From Azotobacter chroococcum (GTDB lineage Bacteria > Pseudomonadota > Gammaproteobacteria > Pseudomonadales > Pseudomonadaceae): a stretch of DNA of 64,000 nt. The notes under the pieces are model-generated. The model was not told the origin of the DNA and did not search any database. It saw nothing but the letters and a program-made list of their open reading frames with translations. A program made the translations under genes and the position numbers. The stretch covers positions 1 through 64,000 of the forward strand of contig NZ_SMMU01000014.1 of the NCBI RefSeq assembly GCF_004339665.1, written 5' to 3'. Below, in pieces: positions 57,004 through 64,000 of the stretch; position 1 is the first letter of the stretch, and each line of letters starts with the position of its first letter.

Positions 57004-57494
57004 GGGTAGGCCTCCAGCAGTTGGTCGATGCCTTCGGGAGTCAGGTTGCCGAAGGTGTCGTCGTCGATCATCAGGGCCGGGGCCTTGTCGCAGTTGCCCA
57101 GGCAGCATACCGGCAGCAGGGTGAAGCGGCCGTCGCGGGTCGTCTGGCCGGGGGTGATGCCGAGCTTCTGGCGGATGGCGCCGAGCACGTCCTCATGGCC
57201 GCCGATGTAGCAGGTCATGCTGTCGCACACGCGGATCACGTGGCGTCCCACCGGTACACGGAAGATCTGGCTGTAGAAGGTGGCCACGCCTTCGACGTCG
57301 CTGGCCGGAATGCCGAGAATCCCGGCGATCGCCGCGATGGCGCCGTCTGGCACCCAGCCGCGCTCTTTCTGGACGATCTTCAGCGCCTCGATGGAGGCGG
57401 CGCGCGGGTCCTCGTAGTGGTGCATCTCGTGCTCGATGGCCGAGCGTTCGGTTTCGCTGAGGACGAAACGGTCGGTCTGGATAATTGAGTTCAT
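57000..57494 (-). CDS. nuoE: NADH-quinone oxidoreductase subunit E
   Basis: A 164-residue thioredoxin-like subunit carrying the [2Fe-2S] cluster N1a. The four cysteines are visible in [11 protein letters not shown] and [13 protein letters not shown]. It starts directly after the nuoCD stop, with one base between them. Confidence 0.97.
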   Translation of the reverse strand: MNSIIQTDRFVLSETERSAIEHEMHHYEDPRAASIEALKIVQKERGWVPDGAIAAIAGILGIPASDVEGVATFYSQIFRVPVGRHVIRVCDSMTCYIGGHEDVLGAIRQKLGITPGQTTRDGRFTLLPVCCLGNCDKAPALMIDDDTFGNLTPEGIDQLLEAYP

Positions 57495-57495
57495 G

Positions 57496-59277
57496 TCAGC
57501 GGTCCACGTCGGCCATAACGAAGTCGATGCTGCCCAGATAGGCGATCAGGTCGGCCACCATGCTGCCGCGGATCACCGAGGGAATCTGCTGCAGGTGGGC
57601 ATAGCTCGGGGTGCGGATCCGCGTACGGTAGCTCATGGTGCTGCCGTCGCTGGTCAGGTAGTAGCTGTTGATGCCCTTGGTCGCCTCGATCATCTGGAAG
57701 GACTCGTTGGCCGGCATCACCGGACCCCAGGACACCTGCAGGAAGTGGGTGATCAGGGTCTCGATGTGCTGCAGCGTGCGCTCTTTCGGTGGCGGCGTGG
57801 TCAGCGGATGGTCGGCCTTGTAGGGGCCTTCCGGCATGTTCTTCAGGCACTGCTCGATGATCCGCAGGCTCTGGCGCATCTCGCCCATCTTGACCATGCA
57901 GCGGTCGTAGGCATCGCCGTTGTGCGCCAGCGGGACCTCGAACTCGAAGTTTTCATAGCCGGAATAGGGGCGCGCCTTGCGCAGGTCGAAGTCGAGCCCG
58001 GTGGCGCGCAGACCGGCGCCGGTGACGCCCCACTCCAGTGCCTGCCTGGTGTCGTACTGGGCCACGCCCATGGTCCGGCCGCGCAGGATGCTGTTCTGCA
58101 GCGCCGCCTTCTCGTACTCGTCGAGGCGCTTGGGCATCCACTCGATGAACTCCCTGACCAGACCGTCCCAGCCGCGCGGCAGGTCGTGGGCGACCCCGCC
58201 GATGCGGTACCAGGCCGGGTGCAGGCGGAAGCCGGTGATGGCCTCGACCACCTTGTAGGCGCGCTGACGGTCGGTGAAGGTGAAGAACACCGGCGTCATG
58301 GCACCGACGTCCTGGATGTAGGTGCCGAGGTAGAGCAGGTGGTTCAGGATGCGGAAGAACTCCGCCATCATGATGCGGATGACGTCGACCCGTTGTGGCA
58401 CCTTGATGCCGGCCAGCTTCTCGACTGCCAGCACGTAGGGCAGGTTATTCATCACCCCGCCGAGGTAGTCGATGCGGTCGGTGTAGGGGATGAAGCTGTG
58501 CCAGCTCTGCCGCTCGGCCATCTTCTCGGCGCCGCGGTGGTGGTAGCCGATCTCCGGCACGCAGTCGACGATTTCCTCGCCGTCCAGTTGCAGGATGATG
58601 CGGAAGGCACCGTGGGCGGAGGGGTGGTTGGGGCCGAGGTTGAGGAACATGAAGTCCTCGTGCTCGCCGCCGCGCTTCATGCCCCACTCCTCGGGCTTGA
58701 AGCGCAGGGCTTCCTGCTCAAGGTCCTGTTTGGCCGCCGACAGGCTGTAGGGATCGAATTCGGTGGCGCGGGCCGGGTAGTCCTTGCGCAGCGGATGGCC
58801 TTCCCAGGTCGGCGGCATCAGGATGCGGGTCAGGTGCGGGTGGCCGGCGAAATCGATGCCGTACATGTCCCAGACCTCGCGCTCGTGCCAGTTGGCGTTC
58901 GGCCAGATGCCGGTGGCGCTGGGCAGCCTGAGATCGCCTTCCTTCAAGGCGACTTTGATCATCACGTCGCTGTTTCGTTCGATCGACAGCAGGTGATAGA
59001 AGACGCTGAAGTCGGCTTCCGGCAGGCCGCGGCGCTGGGTGCGCAGGCGCTCGTCGACGCCATGCAGGTCATAGAGCATGACGTAGGGGCGCGGCAGATT
59101 GCGCAAGAAGCGCAGGACTTCGATGAGTTGTTCCCGTGCTACCCAAAGTACGGGCATACCCGTGCGGGTGCTTTGTACGGTGAAGGTTTCAGCACCAAAA
59201 CGGGAATTGAGTTCGGCGACCACATCGTGGTCGTCGGCCTTGTACGGCGGAATGGACAGAACGCTGTCTGCAGTCAT
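57496..59277 (-). CDS. nuoCD: NADH-quinone oxidoreductase fused subunits C/D
   Basis: A 593-residue fusion of the 30-kDa (NuoC, about residues 1-190) and 49-kDa (NuoD, about 205-593) subunits, as usual in enterics and pseudomonads. NuoC has the signature [20 protein letters not shown]; NuoD has [26 protein letters not shown] and the C-terminal [14 protein letters not shown], which line the quinone site near cluster N2. A 73-base gap separates it from nuoB. Confidence 0.97.
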   Translation of the reverse strand: MTADSVLSIPPYKADDHDVVAELNSRFGAETFTVQSTRTGMPVLWVAREQLIEVLRFLRNLPRPYVMLYDLHGVDERLRTQRRGLPEADFSVFYHLLSIERNSDVMIKVALKEGDLRLPSATGIWPNANWHEREVWDMYGIDFAGHPHLTRILMPPTWEGHPLRKDYPARATEFDPYSLSAAKQDLEQEALRFKPEEWGMKRGGEHEDFMFLNLGPNHPSAHGAFRIILQLDGEEIVDCVPEIGYHHRGAEKMAERQSWHSFIPYTDRIDYLGGVMNNLPYVLAVEKLAGIKVPQRVDVIRIMMAEFFRILNHLLYLGTYIQDVGAMTPVFFTFTDRQRAYKVVEAITGFRLHPAWYRIGGVAHDLPRGWDGLVREFIEWMPKRLDEYEKAALQNSILRGRTMGVAQYDTRQALEWGVTGAGLRATGLDFDLRKARPYSGYENFEFEVPLAHNGDAYDRCMVKMGEMRQSLRIIEQCLKNMPEGPYKADHPLTTPPPKERTLQHIETLITHFLQVSWGPVMPANESFQMIEATKGINSYYLTSDGSTMSYRTRIRTPSYAHLQQIPSVIRGSMVADLIAYLGSIDFVMADVDR

Positions 59278-59350
59278 GGTCTCGGTCGCTTTCGGTCAAC
59301 GGACAGAATGAGCCTGGGCTTGCCGCGCGGATGGGCGCGGAAAGGCCGGC

Positions 59351-60025
59351 TCAGACTTCGTCGGGGCTGCGCAGGTTGGTGACCTGGATACGCTGTTCGC
59401 GGCGCAGTTCCCGTTGCGAGGGCATCTCGGCACGATAGATGCCTTGGTCGCCGACGACCCAGGAAAGCGGCCGGCGCTCCTGGCCGATGGATTCCTGCAG
59501 CAGCATCAATCCCTGCAGGAAGGCTTCGGGGCGCGGGGGACAGCCGGGTATGTAGACGTCTACGGGGAGGAACTTGTCGACACCCTGGACCACGGAATAG
59601 ATGTCATACATGCCGCCGGAGTTGGCGCAGGAACCCATGGAGATGACCCACTTGGGTTCAAGCATCTGCTCGTAGAGGCGCTGGATGATCGGCGCCATCT
59701 TGATGAAGCAGGTTCCGGCAATGACCATGAAGTCGGCCTGTCGCGGTGAAGCGCGAATCACTTCGGCACCGAAACGGGCGATATCGTGGGGAGCGGTGAA
59801 GGCGGTGGTCATCTCCACGTAGCAGCAGGAAAGGCCGAAGTTGTAGGGCCACAGGGAGTTCTTGCGTCCCCAGTTGACCGCACCACTCAGCACGTCTTCC
59901 AGCTTGCCCATGAAAATGCTGCGGTTGACCTGGCCCTCTGTCGGGTCGGTTACGGTCTCCCGCTCGCCGATCGGATATTGCTCGTAGGAGGCATCCGGAT
60001 CGATCCTGGTGAGTTTGTATTGCAT
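59351..60025 (-). CDS. nuoB: NADH-quinone oxidoreductase subunit B
   Basis: A 224-residue subunit holding the terminal cluster N2. Ligands lie in [24 protein letters not shown] and [11 protein letters not shown]. Start [11 protein letters not shown] is chosen because GAGG is about nine bases upstream and homologues start here; an in-frame TTG two codons earlier is less likely. It follows nuoA by ten bases. Confidence 0.97.
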   Translation of the reverse strand: MQYKLTRIDPDASYEQYPIGERETVTDPTEGQVNRSIFMGKLEDVLSGAVNWGRKNSLWPYNFGLSCCYVEMTTAFTAPHDIARFGAEVIRASPRQADFMVIAGTCFIKMAPIIQRLYEQMLEPKWVISMGSCANSGGMYDIYSVVQGVDKFLPVDVYIPGCPPRPEAFLQGLMLLQESIGQERRPLSWVVGDQGIYRAEMPSQRELRREQRIQVTNLRSPDEV

Positions 60026-60035
60026 TGCCAAAGCC

Positions 60036-60449
60036 TCATTGTTTCAGCTTCGCCTGCCGATTGCGGCGGCCTTCCGGAGCCCAGTCGAGGGCTCCGATCC
60101 GCCAGAGATAGACAAGACCCGCCAACAGAATTGCTATGAAAATCGTTGCTTCGATGAAACCGGCCCAGCCGCTTTCGCGAACCGATACCGCCCATGCGAA
60201 GAGAAATAGGGCTTCGACGTCGAAGATCACGAAGAGCATCGCGACCAGATAGAATTTTGCCGAGAGGCGCAGACGCGCACCGCCGGTGGGAACGATGCCG
60301 GATTCGAAGGGCTCGTTCTTGCTGCGTCCGACTGCCTTGCTGCCGAGCAGGCGGGAAACGCCGAGCATGAAGGCGCACAGGCCTGCGACGCCTAGCAGGA
60401 AAACTGCAAATCCCCAGTTGTGAGACAGCGTGGCGACGGCTTCAGGCAT
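60036..60449 (-). CDS. nuoA: NADH-quinone oxidoreductase subunit A
   Basis: A 137-residue, three-helix membrane subunit of complex I. The conserved quinone-side loop ([20 protein letters not shown]) and [19 protein letters not shown]-type second helix are intact. GAGGAG with seven-base spacing precedes ATG. It is the first gene of the nuo operon. Confidence 0.97.
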   Translation of the reverse strand: MPEAVATLSHNWGFAVFLLGVAGLCAFMLGVSRLLGSKAVGRSKNEPFESGIVPTGGARLRLSAKFYLVAMLFVIFDVEALFLFAWAVSVRESGWAGFIEATIFIAILLAGLVYLWRIGALDWAPEGRRNRQAKLKQ

Positions 60450-60897
60450 GCCGGGACTCCTCGGTCGAACGGCTCAAAGGGCGGATGGCTGCGGCAAAAT
60501 GTAGCAGCTGCTTTGGGTGGCTACTCTATATTTGGGTGACCTCGGAAATATTGCTCCAGATCAATTTTTTGTTACAAAAGCATCCGCCGCGCACTCTTTT
60601 GGCGTGATGCCAATCACTGTGCACGGTGATTCGATAGGCTTGCCGCGTCGTTTTGCCATTACGCAGAAGCGCCGAGGAGCGAGCCTCAATTTTCCGATGT
60701 GGCCGGCGCTTCCTGTTCAACGATAGCTCATCCATGGGAAATGCAAGTTCAAGCTGCTAGGCGTCCGAACGGGCGAACGCGGGATTCCCGCTTGTCATGA
60801 TCGAGGCGGTTGGTTCGCTGTCGCTGACGGGGCTGCGCAATGAATGAAGGCATGACCGGACTGGGGCCGGTCATGCAGCCGTTGGCCCTGAAGGGGG
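60450..60897. other. Intergenic region between phoX and nuoA
   Basis: About 450 bases without a supported gene. The right-hand end near phoX contains a hairpin, GCATGACCGG (60850-60859) with CCGGTCATGC (60867-60876), just after the phoX stop; it lacks a T run but may terminate or protect the phoX transcript. The nuoA-proximal part holds the nuo promoter. The middle is less GC-rich than the genes around it and shows nothing else. Confidence 0.5.
60524..60564 (-). promoter_or_regulatory. nuo promoter with ANR/FNR-like box
   Basis: TTGCT-CCAG-ATCAA (60551-60564) matches the ANR/FNR consensus TTGAT-N4-ATCAA with one mismatch. On the minus strand TATAGA (60530-60525) is a reasonable -10; a start about seven bases later would put the box centre near -41, the classical activating position. 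The nuoA ATG is about 70 bases downstream. Confidence 0.5.
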
Positions 60898-62886
60898 TTA
60901 CAGCACCTTGCGCCAGCCGTCACGGGTAATGACCACCGTCGCGGCGCGCGGACGCTTGCCCGGGCCGTCCGGCCAGGTGCTGAGCAGGTTGCTCGGAGTC
61001 GAGCCTTCGCCGGGGTGCTGGATGTTGACGAACAGCGTGCGGAAATCCGGAGTGGCGGTGATGCCGGTGACCTCGCAGCCGCTGGGGCCGACCAGGAAAC
61101 GCTTCACTTCGCCGCTTTCGGGGTCGGCCACCAGCATCTGGTTGTTGCCGAAGGGACCTGAACTCAGCTGGCTGCCGCTCATGTCGGTCTGGATCCACAG
61201 ACGTCCCTCGGGGTCGAACCAGAGGCCGTCCGGGCTGGCGTGGATGCTGTCGGCGGTGAGCGCTTCTCCGTCCGGTCCGCGGCTGTCGCTCTGCGGGCCG
61301 CCCAGGAGGAAGATATTCCAGCCGAAGCGGGTGCCGGAGTGGTCCTGGTTCTCTTCCTTCCAGCGGATGATGTGGCCGTAGGCGTTGTTGGTCCGCGGGT
61401 TGGCCGCATCGGCTTCGGTCCGGTTGGTGTTATTGGTGAGGGTGAAGTAGATCTCGCCGGTTTCCGGATGTACGGCGCCCCATTCCGGACGATCCATCTT
61501 GGTCGCGCCCACGGTGTCGGCGGCCGTGCGGGTGTTGATCAGGACGTCGCCCTGGTCGGCGAAGCTGATGCCCTTGGCGGTGCAGGCAGCCTGGAAGGCC
61601 GGGTCCTGGATGTCCAGGGGCAGCCAGTCGCCTGAGCCGTCGGCATTGAAGCGGGCGACATAGAGGATGCCCTCGTCGAGCAGGCGGCTGTTGTCGGGAT
61701 GGCTCGGGCGGAACTTGTCGCGGCTGACGTATTTGTAGACGTATTCGTTGCGCGAGTCGTCGCCCGAGTAGCAGACCACGGGCTTGCCGGGCTGGGTGGG
61801 GGCAAAGATCACCCCCTCGTGGGCGAAGCGGCCGAGGGCGGTGTGCTTGACCGGCACGGACTTCGGATCGAAGGGGTCGATCTCGACGATCCAGCCAAAG
61901 TGGTTGGGTTCGTTGCGATAGTCGCCGCTGGCCATGCCGGCCTTGCGGGTGGCATCGAAGCGCTGGAATTCGTCGCCTTCCAGGGTTTCCCAGGCATAGC
62001 GGCTGTTGCTGCCCACACCATAGCGGCTCAGTTCGCGGGGTTTTTCGCTGTCCTTGCTGGCGAAATAGCCTGCCCAGTTCTCCTCGCAGGTCAGGTAGGT
62101 TCCCCAGGGGGTGAAGCCGTTGGCGCAGTTGTTCTGGGTGCCACGGGTGGCCGTGCCCTCGGGGCTGTAACGGGTGCTCAGCAGGGCATGGCCGCGTGCT
62201 GGGCCCTGGATCTCCATCGGGGTGGCGGCGGTGATGCGGCGGCCGAACTTCGAGTTGCCGACCACTTCCCAGTCACCATTGGGGTTGCGACGGATTTCCA
62301 CCACCGAGACACCGTGGGCGTTGATTTCCTTGCGGACTTCTTCAGGCATCGTGCGCTTGCCATCGACCACGGTCGGGCCGTTGGGGTGCAGCAGCGGTGC
62401 GTCGATGTATTCGTGGTTGAGCACTAGCAGACCGTGCTCGCTGTTGTGACCTTTGCCGTTCTGGGCATCGATAGGGAAGTAGTGCATGCCGTCGTGGTGC
62501 ATGCCGGTCTGTTCGGCCTGGTCCTGGGCGCTGTTGGTGCCGTCCTCGCGATAGGCCGGATAGCTGCCGCAAATTGGCGTGCCCCAGGGAATCAAGGCCC
62601 TGGCCTGGAAGCCCTCGGGCACGGTGACGGTATCGGCACGGGTCACAGCCACCGGAGTAAACGGCAGGCGTCCGGGGCGTTTCAGCAGGCCGTTGGCCTG
62701 ACCGGCGAGGCCTGCGCCCGGCATGGTTACGCCGAGGAAGGCCAGCATGCCCATGGCCATTCCGCCGCCAATCACCTGGCGACGGCTGATGCCCTCGAGC
62801 AGGTCGTTGATGTGCGGATTGTCCGAGTGATTGCTGGGCAGTTCGTCGCCATTGCCAAACAGGGTGGTGTCTTTATCGGTTGTCAC
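60898..62886 (-). CDS. phoX: Alkaline phosphatase PhoX (Tat-exported)
   Basis: A 662-residue enzyme of the PhoX (DUF839) family, releasing phosphate from monoesters in the periplasm with Ca2+ and Fe3+ cofactors. A long polar N-terminus leads to the twin-arginine motif SRRQVIGGG (R35, R36) and hydrophobic stretch ending near GLAGQA, so export is folded via Tat. Family motifs include LVLNHEYID, TPWGTYLTCEENWAGYF, PNHFGWIVEIDPFDP and RFAHEGVIFAP. It stands alone with its own Pho-box-like promoter. Confidence 0.94.
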   Translation of the reverse strand: MTTDKDTTLFGNGDELPSNHSDNPHINDLLEGISRRQVIGGGMAMGMLAFLGVTMPGAGLAGQANGLLKRPGRLPFTPVAVTRADTVTVPEGFQARALIPWGTPICGSYPAYREDGTNSAQDQAEQTGMHHDGMHYFPIDAQNGKGHNSEHGLLVLNHEYIDAPLLHPNGPTVVDGKRTMPEEVRKEINAHGVSVVEIRRNPNGDWEVVGNSKFGRRITAATPMEIQGPARGHALLSTRYSPEGTATRGTQNNCANGFTPWGTYLTCEENWAGYFASKDSEKPRELSRYGVGSNSRYAWETLEGDEFQRFDATRKAGMASGDYRNEPNHFGWIVEIDPFDPKSVPVKHTALGRFAHEGVIFAPTQPGKPVVCYSGDDSRNEYVYKYVSRDKFRPSHPDNSRLLDEGILYVARFNADGSGDWLPLDIQDPAFQAACTAKGISFADQGDVLINTRTAADTVGATKMDRPEWGAVHPETGEIYFTLTNNTNRTEADAANPRTNNAYGHIIRWKEENQDHSGTRFGWNIFLLGGPQSDSRGPDGEALTADSIHASPDGLWFDPEGRLWIQTDMSGSQLSSGPFGNNQMLVADPESGEVKRFLVGPSGCEVTGITATPDFRTLFVNIQHPGEGSTPSNLLSTWPDGPGKRPRAATVVITRDGWRKVL

Positions 62887-62921
62887 GGGAAGCTCCGTCT
62901 AAGGGGGGGCGAACGGAGATG

Positions 62922-62955
62922 AACCTAACGGCTGTGTGCGACAGGAGAGTGACAC
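62922..62955 (-). promoter_or_regulatory. Pho-box-like PhoB site and -10 of phoX
   Basis: On the minus strand GTGTCAC (62955-62949), four bases, CTGTCGC (62944-62938) is a direct repeat fitting the Pho box (CTGTCAT-N4-CTGTCAT) with two mismatches in each half. Ten bases after it TAGGTT (62927-62922) can serve as a -10, the usual spacing for PhoB-activated promoters. The ATG is 36 bases further. Confidence 0.5.
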
Positions 62956-62993
62956 GCGTCGGGGGCGAGGCTCGGACTTTCGGCGTGTGTCGT

Positions 62994-63029
62994 GAAAAAA
63001 GACATCCCCCGGCAGGGCCGGGGGATGTC
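62994..63029 (-). terminator. Intrinsic terminator of aceA
   Basis: GACATCCCCCGG (63001-63012) pairs perfectly with CCGGGGGATGTC (63018-63029) over a 5-base loop, and on the minus strand the stem is followed by six T residues. A textbook Rho-independent terminator about 30 bases after the aceA stop. Confidence 0.93.
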
Positions 63030-63059
63030 GGTGTTGTGCTAGCTGCGAACGGGTTCCAA

Positions 63060-64000
63060 TCAGTGGAACTGGTTCATGGTGTTGTCCTTGCCACCCGCCT
63101 TCAGAGCGGCTTCACCAGCGAAGTATTCCTTGTGGTTGTCGCCGATGTCGGAGCCAGCCATGTTCTGGTGCTTGACGCAGGCGATGCCCTGACGGATTTC
63201 CTGACGCTGCACGCCCTTCACGTAGGCCAGCATGCCTTCTTCGGCGAAGTAGCCCTTGGCCAGGTTGTCGGTGGACAGCGCGGCGGTGTGGTAGGTCGGC
63301 AGGGTGATCAGGTGGTGGAAGATGCCAGCCTGAGCGGAACCGTCACGCTGGAAGGTACGGATCTTCTCGTCGGCGATCTGGGCCAGTTCGCTGTTGTCGT
63401 ACTCGACGCTCATCAGCTTGGCGCGATCGTAGGCGGAAACGTCCTTGCCTTCGGCGGCCATGGTATCGAACACCTGCTGACGGAAGTTCAGGGTCCAGTT
63501 GAACGACGGGCTGTTGTTGTACACCAGCTTGGCGTTCGGGATCACCTTGCGAACTTCGTTCATCATGGCGGCGATCTGACCAACGTGCGGCTTCTCAGTT
63601 TCGATCCACAGCAGGTCGGCACCGTTCTGCAGCGAGGTGATGCTGTCCAGGACGCAGCGAGCTTCGCCAGTGCCCTTGCGGAACTGGAACAGGTTGCTCG
63701 GCAGACGCTTCGGACGCAGCAGTTTGCCTTCGCGCTTGATCACGACGTCACCGTTGCCCAGTTCGGCTTCGCTGATTTCTTCGCAATCCAGGAAGGCGTT
63801 GTACTGGTCGCCCAGGTCGCCCGGCTCGTTGGTCACGGCGATCTGCTTGGTCAGGCCGGCGCCCAGGGAGTCGGTGCGGGCAACGATCACGCCGTCGTCC
63901 ACGCCCAGTTCGAGGAACGCGTAGCGCACGGCGTTGATCTTGGCGAGGAAGTCGGCGTGCGGAACGGTAACCTTGCCGTCCTGGTGGCCGCACTGCTTCT
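63060..64000 (-). CDS. aceA: Isocitrate lyase, C-terminal part (gene runs off the window)
   Basis: The frame is open from the stop at 63060 to the right edge, giving about 313 C-terminal residues. The enzyme splits isocitrate to glyoxylate and succinate, the first step of the glyoxylate shunt for growth on acetate or fatty acids. Visible segments ADLLWIETEKPHVGQIA, LVYNNSPSFNWTLNF and the C-terminal VKHQNMAGSDIGDNHKEYF belong to the long (about 530 residue) isocitrate lyase subclass of pseudomonads. The catalytic KKCGH-type loop is partly visible as KQCGHQDGK at the edge. The start lies outside the window. Confidence 0.95.
   Translation of the reverse strand, partial: KQCGHQDGKVTVPHADFLAKINAVRYAFLELGVDDGVIVARTDSLGAGLTKQIAVTNEPGDLGDQYNAFLDCEEISEAELGNGDVVIKREGKLLRPKRLPSNLFQFRKGTGEARCVLDSITSLQNGADLLWIETEKPHVGQIAAMMNEVRKVIPNAKLVYNNSPSFNWTLNFRQQVFDTMAAEGKDVSAYDRAKLMSVEYDNSELAQIADEKIRTFQRDGSAQAGIFHHLITLPTYHTAALSTDNLAKGYFAEEGMLAYVKGVQRQEIRQGIACVKHQNMAGSDIGDNHKEYFAGEAALKAGGKDNTMNQFH

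Noticed and set aside
60517-60726. 69-codon plus-strand frame over the nuo promoter region
   Set aside because: No ribosome-binding site, no recognisable sequence, and it overlaps the ANR-like site and nuo promoter.

Overview
The window is high-GC, densely packed chromosomal DNA of a gamma-proteobacterium in the Pseudomonadaceae (Pseudomonas or the closely related Azotobacter group). Evidence: a complete 13-gene nuo operon with fused nuoCD followed by the long pseudomonad-type isocitrate lyase; a muxABC-opmB RND tripartite pump; a periplasmic haem-containing fatty-acid cis-trans isomerase (cti) directly followed by nfuA; tamA-tamB with xthA and a GNAT gene beside it; and a BqsR/BqsS-type two-component system. 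These blocks match gene neighbourhoods remembered from P. aeruginosa, but their order relative to one another differs. No rRNA, tRNA or CRISPR array was recognised.

Layout. 0-13.4 kb: MFS transporter, parvulin, a lone PilU-like ATPase, a PstS-OmpA fusion, xthA, GNAT, tamA-tamB and an alanine/glycine symporter. 13.4-16.4 kb: a less GC-rich block with a divergent MocR-type regulator and EamA exporter, next to the truncated tail of another gene; it looks acquired. 16.4-25.6 kb: muxA-muxB-muxC-opmB, stitched together by ATGA overlaps, with a REP hairpin pair between muxB and muxC inside a tiny bridging reading frame. 25.6-33.9 kb: cti, nfuA, two unrecognised Pseudomonas-type genes, uppP, a cold-shock/DUF1294 fusion, a DUF1993 gene and ybiT. 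33.9-37.3 kb: a gene-poor scar with a decayed tyrosine integrase, a strong Fur-type operator/promoter with no clear target, a SRAP gene and an ABM-domain membrane protein. 37.3-45.5 kb: a MASE3-GGDEF-EAL protein, an isolated gspG-gspF pair, a lytic transglycosylase, queD, and a PepSY-bqsR-bqsS operon preceded by a BqsR-like box and a short leader frame. 45.5-60.5 kb: nuoN to nuoA on the minus strand with an ANR/FNR-like site at the promoter and a nested hairpin in the unusually long nuoF-nuoG gap. 60.9-64 kb: Tat-exported PhoX with a Pho-box-like promoter, then the 3' part of aceA.

Most genes are conserved housekeeping, envelope or respiratory functions. No clearly new multi-gene system was found. 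The more unusual signals are small: the REP-bridged translational coupling in muxBC, the bqs leader and operator, the integrase scar with an orphan Fur site, and the structured nuoF-nuoG spacer. Functional calls rest on reading translated motifs, without any database search.
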